Assembly (NCBI GenBank): GCA_002839605.1
Contig: PGYK01000008.1
Location: 124,001 to 188,000, forward strand
DNA: 64,000 nucleotides
Source of the DNA: Methanomicrobiales archaeon HGW-Methanomicrobiales-3
GTDB lineage: Archaea > Halobacteriota > Methanomicrobia > Methanomicrobiales > Methanospirillaceae
Direction of reading: 5' to 3'
The translations under genes were made by a program, and so were the position numbers. The notes beneath the pieces are model-generated. The model saw only the letters and a list, made by a program, of their open reading frames with translations, was not told where the DNA came from and did no database searches. Below are positions 16,785-26,266 of this stretch, piece by piece. Position 1 is the first letter of the stretch, and every line of letters begins with the position of its first letter.

Positions 16785-17825
16785 ATGGTAAAACTCCTCA
16801 TTGTGGATGATTCCGTTTTTATGCGGACGGTCATCCGGGATATCGTTTCAAAAGATCCGACCATCGAGGTAGTGGGAACGGCATCAAACGGGATCGAAGC
16901 GCTTGAAAAGATTGCAGCTCTTGAACCCGATATCATTACGCTCGATATCGAGATGCCCCGGATGACCGGAATCCAGGTACTTGAGGAGCTTCGGAAGGTA
17001 AAAAAACGCCCCCGGGTCATGATGCTCAGCTCGCTCACCTCTAAAGATGCCGAGATGACCACCCAGGCTATCCGTCTCGGTGCTGATGATTTCATGCTCA
17101 AGCCAAAGGATATCCCCCACGTCAGGGAGATCGGTGCCGAACTGGTATCCAAAATCCGGCACCTTGTCACACTTCCGGTCAGAAAACCCGTCATTCACCG
17201 GACGGAAAAACTCCAGGCTGCAAAGCGGGTTGTGCTCATCGGTTCCTCTGCCGGTGGCCCGCCGATGCTCGACACCCTGCTTGCAGCAATCCCCGGAGAT
17301 CTGCCGGCCGGCATTGTGGTGACCCAGCACATGCCCCCCGGCTTCACCGCCCCCCTTGCAGAACGGTTCAACCGCATTGCAACCATGCAGGTGAAAGAGA
17401 CCGAGAACGGGGATCTGGTTGAAACCGGGAAGATTCTCCTCTCAAAAGCCGGCATCCACACGATCGTAAGCGGGGTTCTGGATGAAAAAAATACCAAAAA
17501 CGGCCGTATTGTCCATTCCAATGCTCCCCCAATCCACGGGGTACGGCCGGCTGTTGACAAAACGTATGAATCCGCCGCCCAGGTGTTTGGCAAAAACATT
17601 GTCTCGGTAACCCTGAGCGGTATGGGAAACGATGCCGGAGAAGGAGCTCTTGCCATTAAGCAGGCAGGGGGCATCAACCTGGTTTGTGAAGAGAAGGACT
17701 GCCTTGTCTATGGCATGGCACGATCGGTCATTTCCAAAAATGCACAGGACAAGATCCTTCCCTTGAACAAACTTGCAGAAGAGATCGAAAGAGTAGTGCT
17801 CCAGATGGAGGCAGGCAATGTCTGA
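16785..17825 (+). CDS. cheB: Chemotaxis protein-glutamate methylesterase CheB
   Basis: The product has 346 residues from ATG 16785; the frame is open further upstream into cheY but has no better start. It has an N-terminal receiver with phospho-acceptor Asp54 and a C-terminal methylesterase with the catalytic triad visible as SSAGGP (Ser), VTQHMPPGF (His) and GMGNDAGEG (Asp). It demethylates and deamidates receptor glutamates for adaptation. The last 8 bp overlap cheA. No cheR, cheW or receptor gene is in the window, so those partners must be elsewhere. Confidence 0.97.
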   Translation: MVKLLIVDDSVFMRTVIRDIVSKDPTIEVVGTASNGIEALEKIAALEPDIITLDIEMPRMTGIQVLEELRKVKKRPRVMMLSSLTSKDAEMTTQAIRLGADDFMLKPKDIPHVREIGAELVSKIRHLVTLPVRKPVIHRTEKLQAAKRVVLIGSSAGGPPMLDTLLAAIPGDLPAGIVVTQHMPPGFTAPLAERFNRIATMQVKETENGDLVETGKILLSKAGIHTIVSGVLDEKNTKNGRIVHSNAPPIHGVRPAVDKTYESAAQVFGKNIVSVTLSGMGNDAGEGALAIKQAGGINLVCEEKDCLVYGMARSVISKNAQDKILPLNKLAEEIERVVLQMEAGNV

Positions 17826-19755
17826 ATTTGAGGCGTATCGGGGACTATTTGTCGCGGAGTCACGGGAGAACCACGAGAACCTGGTCAAGAACCTCCTGAT
17901 TTTGGAAAAAGGTTCCGACCAGAATGCCATTGATGAGATCTTCCGCTCATGCCATACCCTGAAAGGGGCTTCGGCATCCATGGGCTATGCCGAGATGGAG
18001 CGGCTGTGCCATGCGATGGAGGATGTATTCCAGCTCGTCCGGAGCGGAACTGCGGAGATCACCCAGGATCTGGGTGACCTCCTGCTTGCCTGCTCCGATC
18101 TTCTTGAACAGATGATTGACGATGTTGAGGGCGGGGGAGACACCTCTTCTTTAAACCCGGATGATCAGGTCAATTCTCTTAAAGAATGGATCGGGCAGCG
18201 GGGAGGAAAACCGGAGAAGAAAGGTGCAGCACCTGCCGCTCCTGCCCTGGAATCCCCAGCATCTCCTGTAAGTGAACCCCTCCCGCTTGAAGGCAATGTT
18301 CCCGAATTTGAGATCACGGTCACGGTTGCAAGCGAATGCATGATGAAAGATGTCCGGGCAATGCTTGCAATCGGGAATCTTGAATCCCTTGGCACCATCC
18401 TCACCATCAACCCGTCAAAGGAAGCCATCGATGAGGGGAATTTCGATGGCGTTCTCAAGCTCAAAATTGCAAGCGATGCCGGTGAAGAAGCACTCAAAAC
18501 CGCTGCGTCCGGAACAGAGATTGCAGCTGTTGACGTAAAAGCAGTGGTGAAACAGGAAGCCCCTGCCGTAAAGAAACCCGTGGATAACGACAAAAAACCC
18601 GCGGCTGCTGCTGACAAGAGCCGCGAGATCAAGAACCTCCGGGTTGATATTACCCAGCTGGACCACATCATGAACCTGGTCGAAGACCTGGTCATCAACC
18701 GCGGGCGTCTCAAGCAGATCTCCGAACAGCACAAGATCAAGGAGCTCGGGGAAGCTATCGGAATGGTTGAGCGGTCGGTCTCCGAGCTCCAGAACCTGAT
18801 GATGAACATCCGCATGATCCCCTTAAACCAGATCTTCAACCGCCTGCCACGGGTTGTCCGCGATGTTGCCATCTATGACAAAAAGGAGGTTGAATTTGTC
18901 ATCGAAGGTGGGGAAACCGAGCTAGACCGGAGCGTGATGGACGGCCTCAACGATCCGCTCCTGCACCTCATCAGGAACGCCGTCAACCACGGGATCGAGT
19001 CGCCCGATGAAAGGGAAAAAGCCGGAAAGCCCCGGAAAGGGTTTGTCAAACTCTCGGCACACCGTGACCGGGACAATGTCATCATCGAGCTTGTCGATGA
19101 CGGTGCCGGTGTCAATGTTGAGAAGGTCAAGGCAAAAGCGGTTGAGCGGGGACTGGTAACAAAAGAAGTAGCTGACACGTACACGACCGAGCAGGCAGTC
19201 GATCTCCTCTTCCAGCCGGGCTTCTCCACGGCTGACAAGATCTCTGATATCAGTGGCCGTGGAGTTGGTCTCGATGTTGTCAAGCGTTCCATTGAGTCGC
19301 TCAAAGGCACGATAAGGGTCGAGACCACGCCGGGGAAAGGCAGCCGTTTCGAGCTCCTTCTTCCCCCCACGATGGCAATTGTCGATGTCATGATCGTCCG
19401 GATCAATGGACGGCGCCTGGGCATTCCCATCAGCAGTATTGTGGAAGTTGCAAATTTCAAACGCGACACCACCCATTTCATCGGTGAGGGTGAAGCCGTT
19501 CTCTTAAGGGATGAAGTGATCCAGCTCATGTGGCTCAACGATATGGTGGGCGAATCGGAGGTCTGCGAGATCTTAATCGTGGTCCAGTACGAGAAACGCA
19601 AATGCTGTATCCCGGTGGACCTTGTCGAAGGCAAGCAGGAAGTCGTGGTCAAACCATTGAGCAAGCTCATCGGCAACACCCGGGGCGTAAGCGGGATCAC
19701 CATTTTAGGAGACGGGGAAGTCGTACCGGTTCTCGACGTAAACACCATTGTTTAG
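17818..19755 (+). CDS. cheA: Chemotaxis histidine kinase CheA
   Basis: This 645-residue kinase shows the canonical order. The Hpt domain has phosphorylated His46 in SCHTLKGAS. A CheY-binding P2-like region lies around 160-240, followed by an Ala/Lys linker, the dimerisation helices around 265-330, HATPase boxes (N: LIRNAVNHGIE; G1: DDGAGVN; G2: ISGRGVGLDVVK), and the C-terminal CheW-like domain from about 510. It phosphorylates CheY and CheB in response to receptors. It overlaps cheB by 8 bp and is followed by cheC 10 bp later. Confidence 0.97.
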   Translation: MSEFEAYRGLFVAESRENHENLVKNLLILEKGSDQNAIDEIFRSCHTLKGASASMGYAEMERLCHAMEDVFQLVRSGTAEITQDLGDLLLACSDLLEQMIDDVEGGGDTSSLNPDDQVNSLKEWIGQRGGKPEKKGAAPAAPALESPASPVSEPLPLEGNVPEFEITVTVASECMMKDVRAMLAIGNLESLGTILTINPSKEAIDEGNFDGVLKLKIASDAGEEALKTAASGTEIAAVDVKAVVKQEAPAVKKPVDNDKKPAAAADKSREIKNLRVDITQLDHIMNLVEDLVINRGRLKQISEQHKIKELGEAIGMVERSVSELQNLMMNIRMIPLNQIFNRLPRVVRDVAIYDKKEVEFVIEGGETELDRSVMDGLNDPLLHLIRNAVNHGIESPDEREKAGKPRKGFVKLSAHRDRDNVIIELVDDGAGVNVEKVKAKAVERGLVTKEVADTYTTEQAVDLLFQPGFSTADKISDISGRGVGLDVVKRSIESLKGTIRVETTPGKGSRFELLLPPTMAIVDVMIVRINGRRLGIPISSIVEVANFKRDTTHFIGEGEAVLLRDEVIQLMWLNDMVGESEVCEILIVVQYEKRKCCIPVDLVEGKQEVVVKPLSKLIGNTRGVSGITILGDGEVVPVLDVNTIV

Positions 19756-19765
19756 GAGACAGATT

Positions 19766-20377
19766 ATGAAACTATCAACTGTTCAGGCAGACGCGATCCA
19801 GGAACTCGGGAACATCGGGGCGGCACATGCGGCAACCACGCTCTCCCAGATGCTCGGGAGTGCAGTCGAGATGAGTGTTCCGGCCATCAAGGCCATCGAT
19901 ATCTCGGAACTCGGATCGTATATGGGCGAAGAGGCTGCTGCCATGGTAGCATTTGAACTCCAGGGAGAGATCGCACACGGGGGATATATCGTGTTTTACA
20001 TATCCCGCGAATCAGCTATCCGCCTCACCAACACCATGCTCGGTCTCACCGATATGAACCGGCCCATGAACGAGATGGACGAGAGTGCACTCCTTGAAGT
20101 GGGCAACATCATGGTCTCGGCATTCCTTGACGCCACGGCGGAACTGCTGGGATTCATCATGCTCCCGTCTCCGCCGGCCCTCACCATTGACATGGCCCAT
20201 GCTGCGATGTCATCCCTGGTTGCCCAGATGGGTGAGGAGATCGATGAGGTGCTTCTCTTCTCTACCGAGCTGGTCTGCGAGGAGCATAAGATCGACAGCG
20301 ACATCATTATGATGCCGGAGAATACAACACTGGCACGCATCGTGGAACTGATGGAAAATATGATGAAAGGTATCTGA
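19766..20377 (+). CDS. cheC: CheY-P phosphatase CheC
   Basis: This 203-residue protein from ATG 19766 has GGAG eight bases upstream. Both phosphatase signatures are present: QELGNIGAAHAAT near residue 11 and LLEVGNIMVSAFL near residue 111, each with the required Glu and Asn. CheC dephosphorylates CheY-P and is stimulated by CheD. The neighbour downstream is cheD, as in most archaea and in Bacillus. Confidence 0.95.
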   Translation: MKLSTVQADAIQELGNIGAAHAATTLSQMLGSAVEMSVPAIKAIDISELGSYMGEEAAAMVAFELQGEIAHGGYIVFYISRESAIRLTNTMLGLTDMNRPMNEMDESALLEVGNIMVSAFLDATAELLGFIMLPSPPALTIDMAHAAMSSLVAQMGEEIDEVLLFSTELVCEEHKIDSDIIMMPENTTLARIVELMENMMKGI

Positions 20378-20396
20378 CTCCCTGTTTGTGAAACCT

Positions 20397-20888
20397 ATGG
20401 CCGACGCACTCAAACCTGACGAACAAACGGCGATGATAGGTATTGGCGAGTACCGGGTAGGTTCATTTCCGATGATGACCATCGGTCTTGGGTCCTGCAT
20501 CGGGCTCACGCTCTATGACGAGAGTTCAAAAATCGGTGCCATGGTTCATATCATGCTCCCGGACAGTGCCGGAAGACAGGATCGTCCGGGAAAATATGCA
20601 GATACCGCTATACCCCTGCTGCTAAAAGAACTCGGCATCAAGGGCGCAAAGACCAAATCGCTCATCGCCAAGATGGCCGGCGGCGCATGCATGTTCGAGT
20701 ACTTCGGCACCAATCTCAATATCGGTGAGCGGAACGCAGAACGGGTCAGGGCGATTCTTAAAGAGCAGGGGATCCCCTTAAAAAAGGAGGATGTCGGCGG
20801 CAAGGTCGGCCGGTCCGTCACGTTCTTCCCGGCAAACGGCGGGAAAATTACCATTCGGCGGGCGGACGGGACCACCGGTGAACTCTAA
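20397..20888 (+). CDS. cheD: Chemoreceptor glutamine deamidase CheD
   Basis: This 163-residue protein from ATG 20397 (a GTG nine bases upstream is possible) has the deamidase Cys in GLGSCIGLTLYD and the His in AMVHIMLP, followed by AGGACMF. It deamidates receptor glutamines and binds CheC. The last 11 bp overlap the start of the downstream propeller gene, which begins with GTG at 20878. Confidence 0.95.
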   Translation: MADALKPDEQTAMIGIGEYRVGSFPMMTIGLGSCIGLTLYDESSKIGAMVHIMLPDSAGRQDRPGKYADTAIPLLLKELGIKGAKTKSLIAKMAGGACMFEYFGTNLNIGERNAERVRAILKEQGIPLKKEDVGGKVGRSVTFFPANGGKITIRRADGTTGEL

Positions 20889-22134
20889 CCCGTTCTCTCT
20901 TCTCATTCTCATCCTTCTCATCCTGTCACCGGCAGCTGTCGCTCAACCGGATGGAACGGCCTTGTCCCCCACCGACCCGGTCGGGAAAACCACCCCCGTC
21001 CCTTTCACCATCACGCTCTTCATCCCCTCCTCCAACATGATCCATTCCGACCAGGTACTTGACCAGATCAATACTCTTGACGGGAAGGGTGTGCTCTTTG
21101 GAACCTCCTTTGGGCTTTCGGAGTATAATGGCACCTGGTCAACCCGGCATATCAACCGCGACAACATATCTGAGGGGCTCATGGACGAGTATATCACGTC
21201 CATAGAGTTTGATTATGAAGGAGATCTCTGGATCGGATATTCCGGGGGAATCCAGATTTACAATGGGATCTTTTACCAGACCCTCCGGGATCAGCAGCTC
21301 TTCAAGGACCCGCGGATCCAGGATCTCCAGCGATGGCACGATGATATGTGGGTTGCAACCGGAAATGCCGGCCTCCACCGTTTTCGTAACGGGGCCTGGA
21401 CCTGGTTCCAGCCCATGACCAAAAATGGCCCGGAATTTTATGAAGTCCGGGAGATGGTGATGGACACCCACAGTGACTCCCTGCTCCTTGCCACGGCAGA
21501 TAACGGGCTCTGGATTGTCAAATCCCCTGATGATCCGGTGGTGTTTGAACAGATCGCACCAAAACGGGGAACCTATGGCCAGATGACCCATGTAAAGCGG
21601 GACCCGATGGGCGGCGTCTATTTCTTTAACGACACAACGGTGGTGCATTACTCACCGGATGCGGGTTTTGTTCCCGTCCTGACTGCCCGTGACCTGACCT
21701 TCGCAGACATCGAAATCAACGATCTCTCGGTCGATCGCTATGGCACCATCTATATTGCAACCGATGATGCGATCTTCATCTGGAAAAACGATCAGGTATA
21801 CCGCCGTCTCAGCCGGTTTGAAGGGATCGGGACGTCCGAAGTGGTACGAACCGTAACTGTTGATTCCCAAAACCGGGTCTGGTTCTCAACTGCCGGCCAT
21901 GTCGGGTATTACCATGAAGAACCGGACGGGCAAAGTCCAATCCTGGTAGAGACCACCGTGCCGGAGATAACCCCCGATTTACCGGTGTTCACCCCGACTC
22001 CCCCTCCGGTAGAAACGCCTGCCGTGATAACGGATGAGGATGCAGGATCCCGTACCGGGGGGCTTGCCCCGGTTCTCGATCCCATCATCCACGCAATCCA
22101 GGCGATTCTTGCAAAACTGGGCATTGTGGTTTAA
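20878..22134 (+). CDS. Secreted beta-propeller protein coupled to cheD
   Basis: This 418-residue protein from GTG 20878 lies inside the end of cheD. The N-terminus is a clear signal peptide (SLLILILLILSPAAVA, cleavage near residue 21). The body has repeated blades of the two-component-regulator propeller type, seen as DLWIGYSGGIQIYNG, DMWVATGNAGLHRF, LLLATADNGLWIV, TIYIATDDAIFIW and RVWFSTAGHVGYY. A Pro/Thr linker and a short hydrophobic C-terminal helix (about 395-415) follow and may anchor it. Such propellers are usually sensor parts of hybrid kinases. A free-standing one translated with the chemotaxis operon could be an extracellular ligand-binding or archaellum-associated protein; that is inference. 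Confidence 0.8.
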   Translation: MNSNPFSLLILILLILSPAAVAQPDGTALSPTDPVGKTTPVPFTITLFIPSSNMIHSDQVLDQINTLDGKGVLFGTSFGLSEYNGTWSTRHINRDNISEGLMDEYITSIEFDYEGDLWIGYSGGIQIYNGIFYQTLRDQQLFKDPRIQDLQRWHDDMWVATGNAGLHRFRNGAWTWFQPMTKNGPEFYEVREMVMDTHSDSLLLATADNGLWIVKSPDDPVVFEQIAPKRGTYGQMTHVKRDPMGGVYFFNDTTVVHYSPDAGFVPVLTARDLTFADIEINDLSVDRYGTIYIATDDAIFIWKNDQVYRRLSRFEGIGTSEVVRTVTVDSQNRVWFSTAGHVGYYHEEPDGQSPILVETTVPEITPDLPVFTPTPPPVETPAVITDEDAGSRTGGLAPVLDPIIHAIQAILAKLGIVV

Positions 22135-22212
22135 GGGACGAAAGACTGCTCTGGCGATATGGGGATGAATGGGGGGTTCATATCCGGGGCATAAAAATCG
22201 CCTCGTCTTTTA

Positions 22213-22378
22213 ACTTTGTTGAAATACACATGAACCAATGAGGTTCACACCCGAACGATGAAAATAACCGGAAAGTAAAACAGACGTCCTCGCCCGTATC
22301 CTTGCGCTCCTTATGGGGGCGGCAAGGCCCCCAACATCGCGCAATGGTCGGGCTGCGGAAGCGATGGTGTCCCTTATG
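22213..22378 (-). repeat. R2 dispersed repeat, copy 1
   Basis: This unit of about 165 bp is shared with 34551-34712 and 38051-38218. On the minus strand it contains a G-C hairpin with the core GGGGGCCTTGCCGCCCCC, followed by CATAAGGAGCGCAAGG. It ends with a module TTTTCATCGTTCGGGTGTG. Conservation includes the hairpin, which suggests a structured RNA or a mobile miniature element. Confidence 0.7.
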
Positions 22379-22439
22379 ATCTTCTTGCGGGATTTTTGAA
22401 CAGGTGATTTCCCGGGATATTTTCCTGAAAAAAACCGAA

Positions 22440-22480
22440 TTGAGGCCGCCGCGGGGCGCCCTTCGGGGCGGCGGCAGGGC
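22440..22480 (-). repeat. R1 GC-rich palindromic repeat, core only
   Basis: GCCGCCGCGGGGCGCCC, a TTC loop and GGGGCGGCGGC form a strong hairpin. It is the reverse orientation of the core at 29522-29567 and 38341-38357. Confidence 0.7.
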
Positions 22481-22525
22481 ATCGTAATAAACATGCAAAA
22501 TCTCTGGAAATGGATGCCGATGATG

Positions 22526-22647
22526 ATTTTCATGGAAAAACACTTGAAATGATTATGGGCGCAAACTGCCCCCATACCGCCAATCAGATGCCTGCCGCTG
22601 AAGAAAATTGGCGCCCCGCGGCGGCTTCAATTACCGGTTTCCCGAAC
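22526..22647 (+). repeat. R1 dispersed repeat, longer copy
   Basis: The copy consists of a TTTTCATGGAAAAA lead, GATTATGGGCGCAAACTG hairpin arm, GATGCCTGCCGCTG, and the GCGCCCCGCGGCGGCTTCAA core. It is shared in order with 32402-32494 and 38250-38370. Confidence 0.7.
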
Positions 22648-22807
22648 CGGAGATCGCCCCACAGTATCCCGCGAGAGACCCTATGCCGGGGAACACGCCT
22701 GTTCATTTCTCGTTGGTTTTTCATCATTCCGCTGAGAACCCGATTAATTCATACCGAATGTACGGGTGCAGTCTTCCTCTCTAAAAAGCAAAGCCCAAAA
22801 AGAAGAC

Positions 22808-23998
22808 TCACCGTTTCTTAAGTTCCACGAAGCAGAACTGTTCGATCGCATCCAGCAATGCTTTTTTTGCCCGCCTCACCCGCACGTCCTCACTTGAGGA
22901 AAAATCGGCTGCTATGTACCGGAGCACGGTTGCAAAATACTGCAGGTCTGAAAATTCCCGCTCGAAATCAGCCAGCCGGTTGAACGCTTCCTTAGGCTCG
23001 CGGTTGAGGAGCTCGAACGAGAAATCGAAAAGCTCGATTATCTGTGCCGGCATCCCTTTTGAGAGCGCCAGTTTCCGGAAACTGTGGTAGGTCATCTTCT
23101 TTGTTGTCAGGAGGGAGAGCTTGAGCCCGAGATAGACTGGTTCAAGTTCATTGGGGTACTGCTTGATGAGCTGGTTGACAATCCCTGCCGCCCCGCCGGC
23201 ATCACGGTTTTCCAGCTTGTAGTAATACATCTCCCGCAGGAAGGTGATGTCCGTGTAGAAATGCTCCGAGCCGATATCGAGGAGGCGTTTCCGCATCACC
23301 GAATCGTTGGTCAGGGCAGCGTTTTTCAACCCGATCTCCAAAAACCACTTCTCGCTCGGGAACCATTCAAGCCCGATCAGGATCATCTGCCAGAAGATCT
23401 TGTCAAGAAATGCCGGATCATCGATTTCCAGCTGCCGGATCTGGCCAACGCCCGGTTTTATCCGGGCTAGGTTGATCATCAGTTCCCGGGCAAGAAGTTC
23501 CATCTCGCCCGGACGGTGGTTCCGGATCGATTCATCGTCTTTCTTGAACTCCCGGAGGGAGAGGGTATAATAGCAGAAAGCAACCGCGGTGCCCAGTTTG
23601 GCATCAAGAGTGGCATATTTTTTCAAGTACTCAAGGGCATGGACATAGTCCCCGACTTTGAGGAGCTTTAACCCGACAACAATGTTGATACCCACTTCCG
23701 CATTCTTCCGTTTCTTGAAACGGATGGCATTGGTCATCACCCGTTTGACAAAATCAAAGTCATCGATATTTTTACTGGTGTCGAGCACCTTGAAGGTGAT
23801 GCTGTCCACGAACTCGTCATGGGCTTCATCGGAGAGGTTGGGAAAAGAGTTCTCAAGGGCAGAGATGACATACCCGTAAAAGACCGGAAGGTTTGCATCG
23901 ACTTTTACGGTATTGCGTTCGATATAGCCGGAAAAATCCCTCTGCAACAGGTGCAGCTTGTCGTACACTATCGCGTCCGAAAGCTTCTCCTCCCGCAT
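22808..23998 (-). CDS. Alpha-helical repeat (TPR-like) protein, unknown function
   Basis: This 396-residue protein is almost entirely helical and soluble, without signal peptide. Helix pairs such as GLKLLKVGDYVHALEYLKKY and later QLIKQYPNELEPVYLGLKL suggest a TPR-like solenoid, but I cannot assign a known family. It is co-directional with the ABCE1 gene 47 bp upstream, so it may be co-expressed with it. Its codon use looks like its neighbours. Confidence 0.75.
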   Translation of the reverse strand: MREEKLSDAIVYDKLHLLQRDFSGYIERNTVKVDANLPVFYGYVISALENSFPNLSDEAHDEFVDSITFKVLDTSKNIDDFDFVKRVMTNAIRFKKRKNAEVGINIVVGLKLLKVGDYVHALEYLKKYATLDAKLGTAVAFCYYTLSLREFKKDDESIRNHRPGEMELLARELMINLARIKPGVGQIRQLEIDDPAFLDKIFWQMILIGLEWFPSEKWFLEIGLKNAALTNDSVMRKRLLDIGSEHFYTDITFLREMYYYKLENRDAGGAAGIVNQLIKQYPNELEPVYLGLKLSLLTTKKMTYHSFRKLALSKGMPAQIIELFDFSFELLNREPKEAFNRLADFEREFSDLQYFATVLRYIAADFSSSEDVRVRRAKKALLDAIEQFCFVELKKR

Positions 23999-24045
23999 AT
24001 AGGGAGAATGGCATGTTAAAATATTAAAAGGTAGCAGGGCGGAGG

Positions 24046-25818
24046 TTATGCCTCATCCTGCGAATAATAGTAAAATTCGCCCAGCCCTTTCTGTTCCCGG
24101 TCAAGGTAGGACTCCGGTTTGTTGATCCGGGGTCGGCCGGTCTGGTCGCGCCGGAACGTGACATCGAGTTCGCGTAAGAACCGGTTCATGCCGTCCCGCA
24201 TCGGGAAGGGACCGGTTGCCGTACCGCTCATGCCGGGTTCGCCTTCAAAGACCAGGATCCGTTCGCTGATCATGTCGATTAAGTAGATGTCGTGGTCGAT
24301 GACCATGATCCCGGCCTCCTTTCCTTCGGCATGGTGCTTGATCATCCGGGTCACCTTGACCCGCTGCTCGACATCGAGATGGGCGCTCGGTTCATCGAGA
24401 ATGTACAGATCTGCATCCCGTGCAAGACAACCGGCAATTGCCACCCGCTGGAGTTCTCCGCCGCTCAAGGTATCGACCGAAGACTGGAGGATCGGCTGGA
24501 GCGCGAGCGCCTCGATGATCTCGTGCTGGAACATCGATGAATCAAACTTCGTGGTGCACCGGCGCAGGTACATCTCGACACTGTCGGAAGTATCGGCCTT
24601 GATGTACTGGGGTTTGTAGGAGATTTTGAGCGAGGTCTCCATGGTGCCCGTGGTCGGAGTCTCGGCCCCGGCGAGAAGTTTGGCAAACGTGCTCTTGCCG
24701 ATCCCGTTCGCACCCACAATCCCGAGGACTTCTCCTGCACGGATGGTGCCGCCCGAGACCGTGAGGCCGAAGGACTCAAACTGTTTGGTCATCGGGGGGA
24801 TAACGAATAAGTCATTCCGGTCAGATCCCTTGTCATGCGCCCGCTTCTCAAAGACCACCTGTGTGTCCCGGAAACGGACGTTCTCCTCGTTCAAGAACCC
24901 TTCAAGGTACTGGTTGATCCCGACCCGGACGCCCTTGGGCCGGGTGATGATGCCAAAGACCGATGGTTTGCCGTACCCGACATGCACGGTATCGGCAAGC
25001 ATATCGAGAATGGCAAGGTCGTGCTCAACGATCATAACCGGGCGTTCGGTTGCAAGCTCCCGGATAAGTTTGGCAGCAGCAATCCGCTGGTAGATGTCAA
25101 GGAACGGGGTGATCTCATCAAAGAAGTACAGGTCGGCTTCGCGGGCAAGGCATGCCGCGATTGCCACCCGCTGGAGTTCTCCGCCGCTCAGCGTGCCGAT
25201 GTCGTGGTCGAGGATGGCATCGAGTTTGAGGACCGGCAGGATCTCTGCTAACTTATTCCGCTCATCCGTGGTCTTCAGCAGCGCCCGGACGGTGCCCTGG
25301 AAGACTTTGGGAATGAAATCAATGTACTGCGGTTTTGACGCTATCTTCAAGCTCTTCTTCGAGACCGTCTGGAGATAGTCGAAGAGCTCGGTGCCGGCAT
25401 ATTGCTTGAAAATCTCCTCCCATGCAACTTCTTCGTCAAAGTTTCCGAGATTGGGGCGGAGCTGGCCCGAGAGGATCTTGATAGCCGTACTCTTCCCGAT
25501 ACCATTGGCGCCGAGGATGCCGGTAACTTTACCGTCCATTGGGGCGGGCAGGCCGTACAGGGCAAACCCGTTCTTCCCGTACCGGTGGGTGGGGTGCTCC
25601 AGCTCTTCCGGCAGGCTGATGATATCAATGGCATCGAACGGGCATTTCTTGATACAGATGCCGCACCCGACACAGAGTTCCTCGGATATGACTGCCTTTC
25701 CCTCCGGCCCGATGACCACGGTTTCATCCCCGGTCCGGACCCGGGGGCAGTAGATGATGCACTCGGTACCGCACTTCTTTGCGTGGCAGCGATCCTTATG
25801 GACAATGGCTATTCTCAT
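24046..25818 (-). CDS. abcE1: Ribosome recycling ATPase ABCE1 / Rli1
   Basis: This 590-residue protein has an N-terminal domain with two [4Fe-4S] clusters (CHAKKCGTECIIYCP and CVGCGICIKKCP). Two ABC ATPase domains follow, with Walker A GANGIGKS near residue 105 and again near 360, and the signature LSGGELQRVAIA in both. ABCE1 splits 70S-type archaeal ribosomes after termination or rescue, acting together with aRF1 or aPelota. Pelota and RqcH are encoded just upstream on the other strand. Confidence 0.98.
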   Translation of the reverse strand: MRIAIVHKDRCHAKKCGTECIIYCPRVRTGDETVVIGPEGKAVISEELCVGCGICIKKCPFDAIDIISLPEELEHPTHRYGKNGFALYGLPAPMDGKVTGILGANGIGKSTAIKILSGQLRPNLGNFDEEVAWEEIFKQYAGTELFDYLQTVSKKSLKIASKPQYIDFIPKVFQGTVRALLKTTDERNKLAEILPVLKLDAILDHDIGTLSGGELQRVAIAACLAREADLYFFDEITPFLDIYQRIAAAKLIRELATERPVMIVEHDLAILDMLADTVHVGYGKPSVFGIITRPKGVRVGINQYLEGFLNEENVRFRDTQVVFEKRAHDKGSDRNDLFVIPPMTKQFESFGLTVSGGTIRAGEVLGIVGANGIGKSTFAKLLAGAETPTTGTMETSLKISYKPQYIKADTSDSVEMYLRRCTTKFDSSMFQHEIIEALALQPILQSSVDTLSGGELQRVAIAGCLARDADLYILDEPSAHLDVEQRVKVTRMIKHHAEGKEAGIMVIDHDIYLIDMISERILVFEGEPGMSGTATGPFPMRDGMNRFLRELDVTFRRDQTGRPRINKPESYLDREQKGLGEFYYYSQDEA

Positions 25819-25838
25819 AATTATCCCTTAAAAAATGG

Positions 25839-26204
25839 TTATTTGGGGATGGCAGTGAGAAGGATGGTCCAGGTCATGAACCAGAAGGCAAAGGTCATGA
25901 ACCCCTGGTAGAACCAGTCCTTGCCACCGAGTTTTGTCGTGTCCATCCCCGAGAGCATGAAGATGTGCTTTTGCAGGACGATTCCGGCAAGCATCAGCAT
26001 GAACCCTAACAGACCATCGGTCTGCATGCCATCCGCGGACGGGATTCCGCCGGCATAATAGGATACTCCCCCGGTTAAGATACCCATGAAGCTGGCAACC
26101 AGCGTCCGCTTGATGCGGTTGATATGCTCGGCCTGCTTGTCTTCCCGGGTTTTCTGCTTCTTGGGCTGGACCGGCTGTTTTTCTGTGTTCTCTCCTTCGC
26201 TCAT
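25839..26204 (-). CDS. EMC6-like small membrane protein
   Basis: This 121-residue protein has a charged Lys/Gln-rich N-terminus (about 30 residues) and three hydrophobic helices (about 38-55, 65-85, 98-118). The layout and the phrase TLVASFMGILTGGVSYYAGG fit the archaeal EMC6/Rab5IP-like family, relatives of a subunit of the eukaryotic ER membrane protein insertase. It lies 20 bp upstream of ABCE1 and is divergent from RqcH across 62 bp. Family assignment is from memory of the pattern and is only moderately certain. Confidence 0.6.
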   Translation of the reverse strand: MSEGENTEKQPVQPKKQKTREDKQAEHINRIKRTLVASFMGILTGGVSYYAGGIPSADGMQTDGLLGFMLMLAGIVLQKHIFMLSGMDTTKLGGKDWFYQGFMTFAFWFMTWTILLTAIPK

Positions 26205-26266
26205 CCCGTTACACCAGTAGTCTTATTTTTTAGTGCGCAAGCCATATGTAATTTGGTACAAACGCG

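Larger units (their letters stand above)
22135..22807. repeat. Repeat-filled intergenic region (R2 copy, two R1 copies)
   Basis: These 670 bp hold no supported gene. From left to right I see an R2-type repeat (22213-22378), an R1-type GC-rich palindrome in reverse orientation (22440-22480), a second R1 copy in forward orientation (22526-22647), and a short stretch shared with 29208-29265 (GGTTTCCCGAACCGGAGAT). Small open frames here read through repeats and resemble frames in the other repeat copies. Confidence 0.7.

Noticed and set aside
22178-22575. Overlapping 121-residue frames in the 22.2-22.6 kb gap
   Set aside because: They lie fully in R1/R2 repeats and have no start signals.
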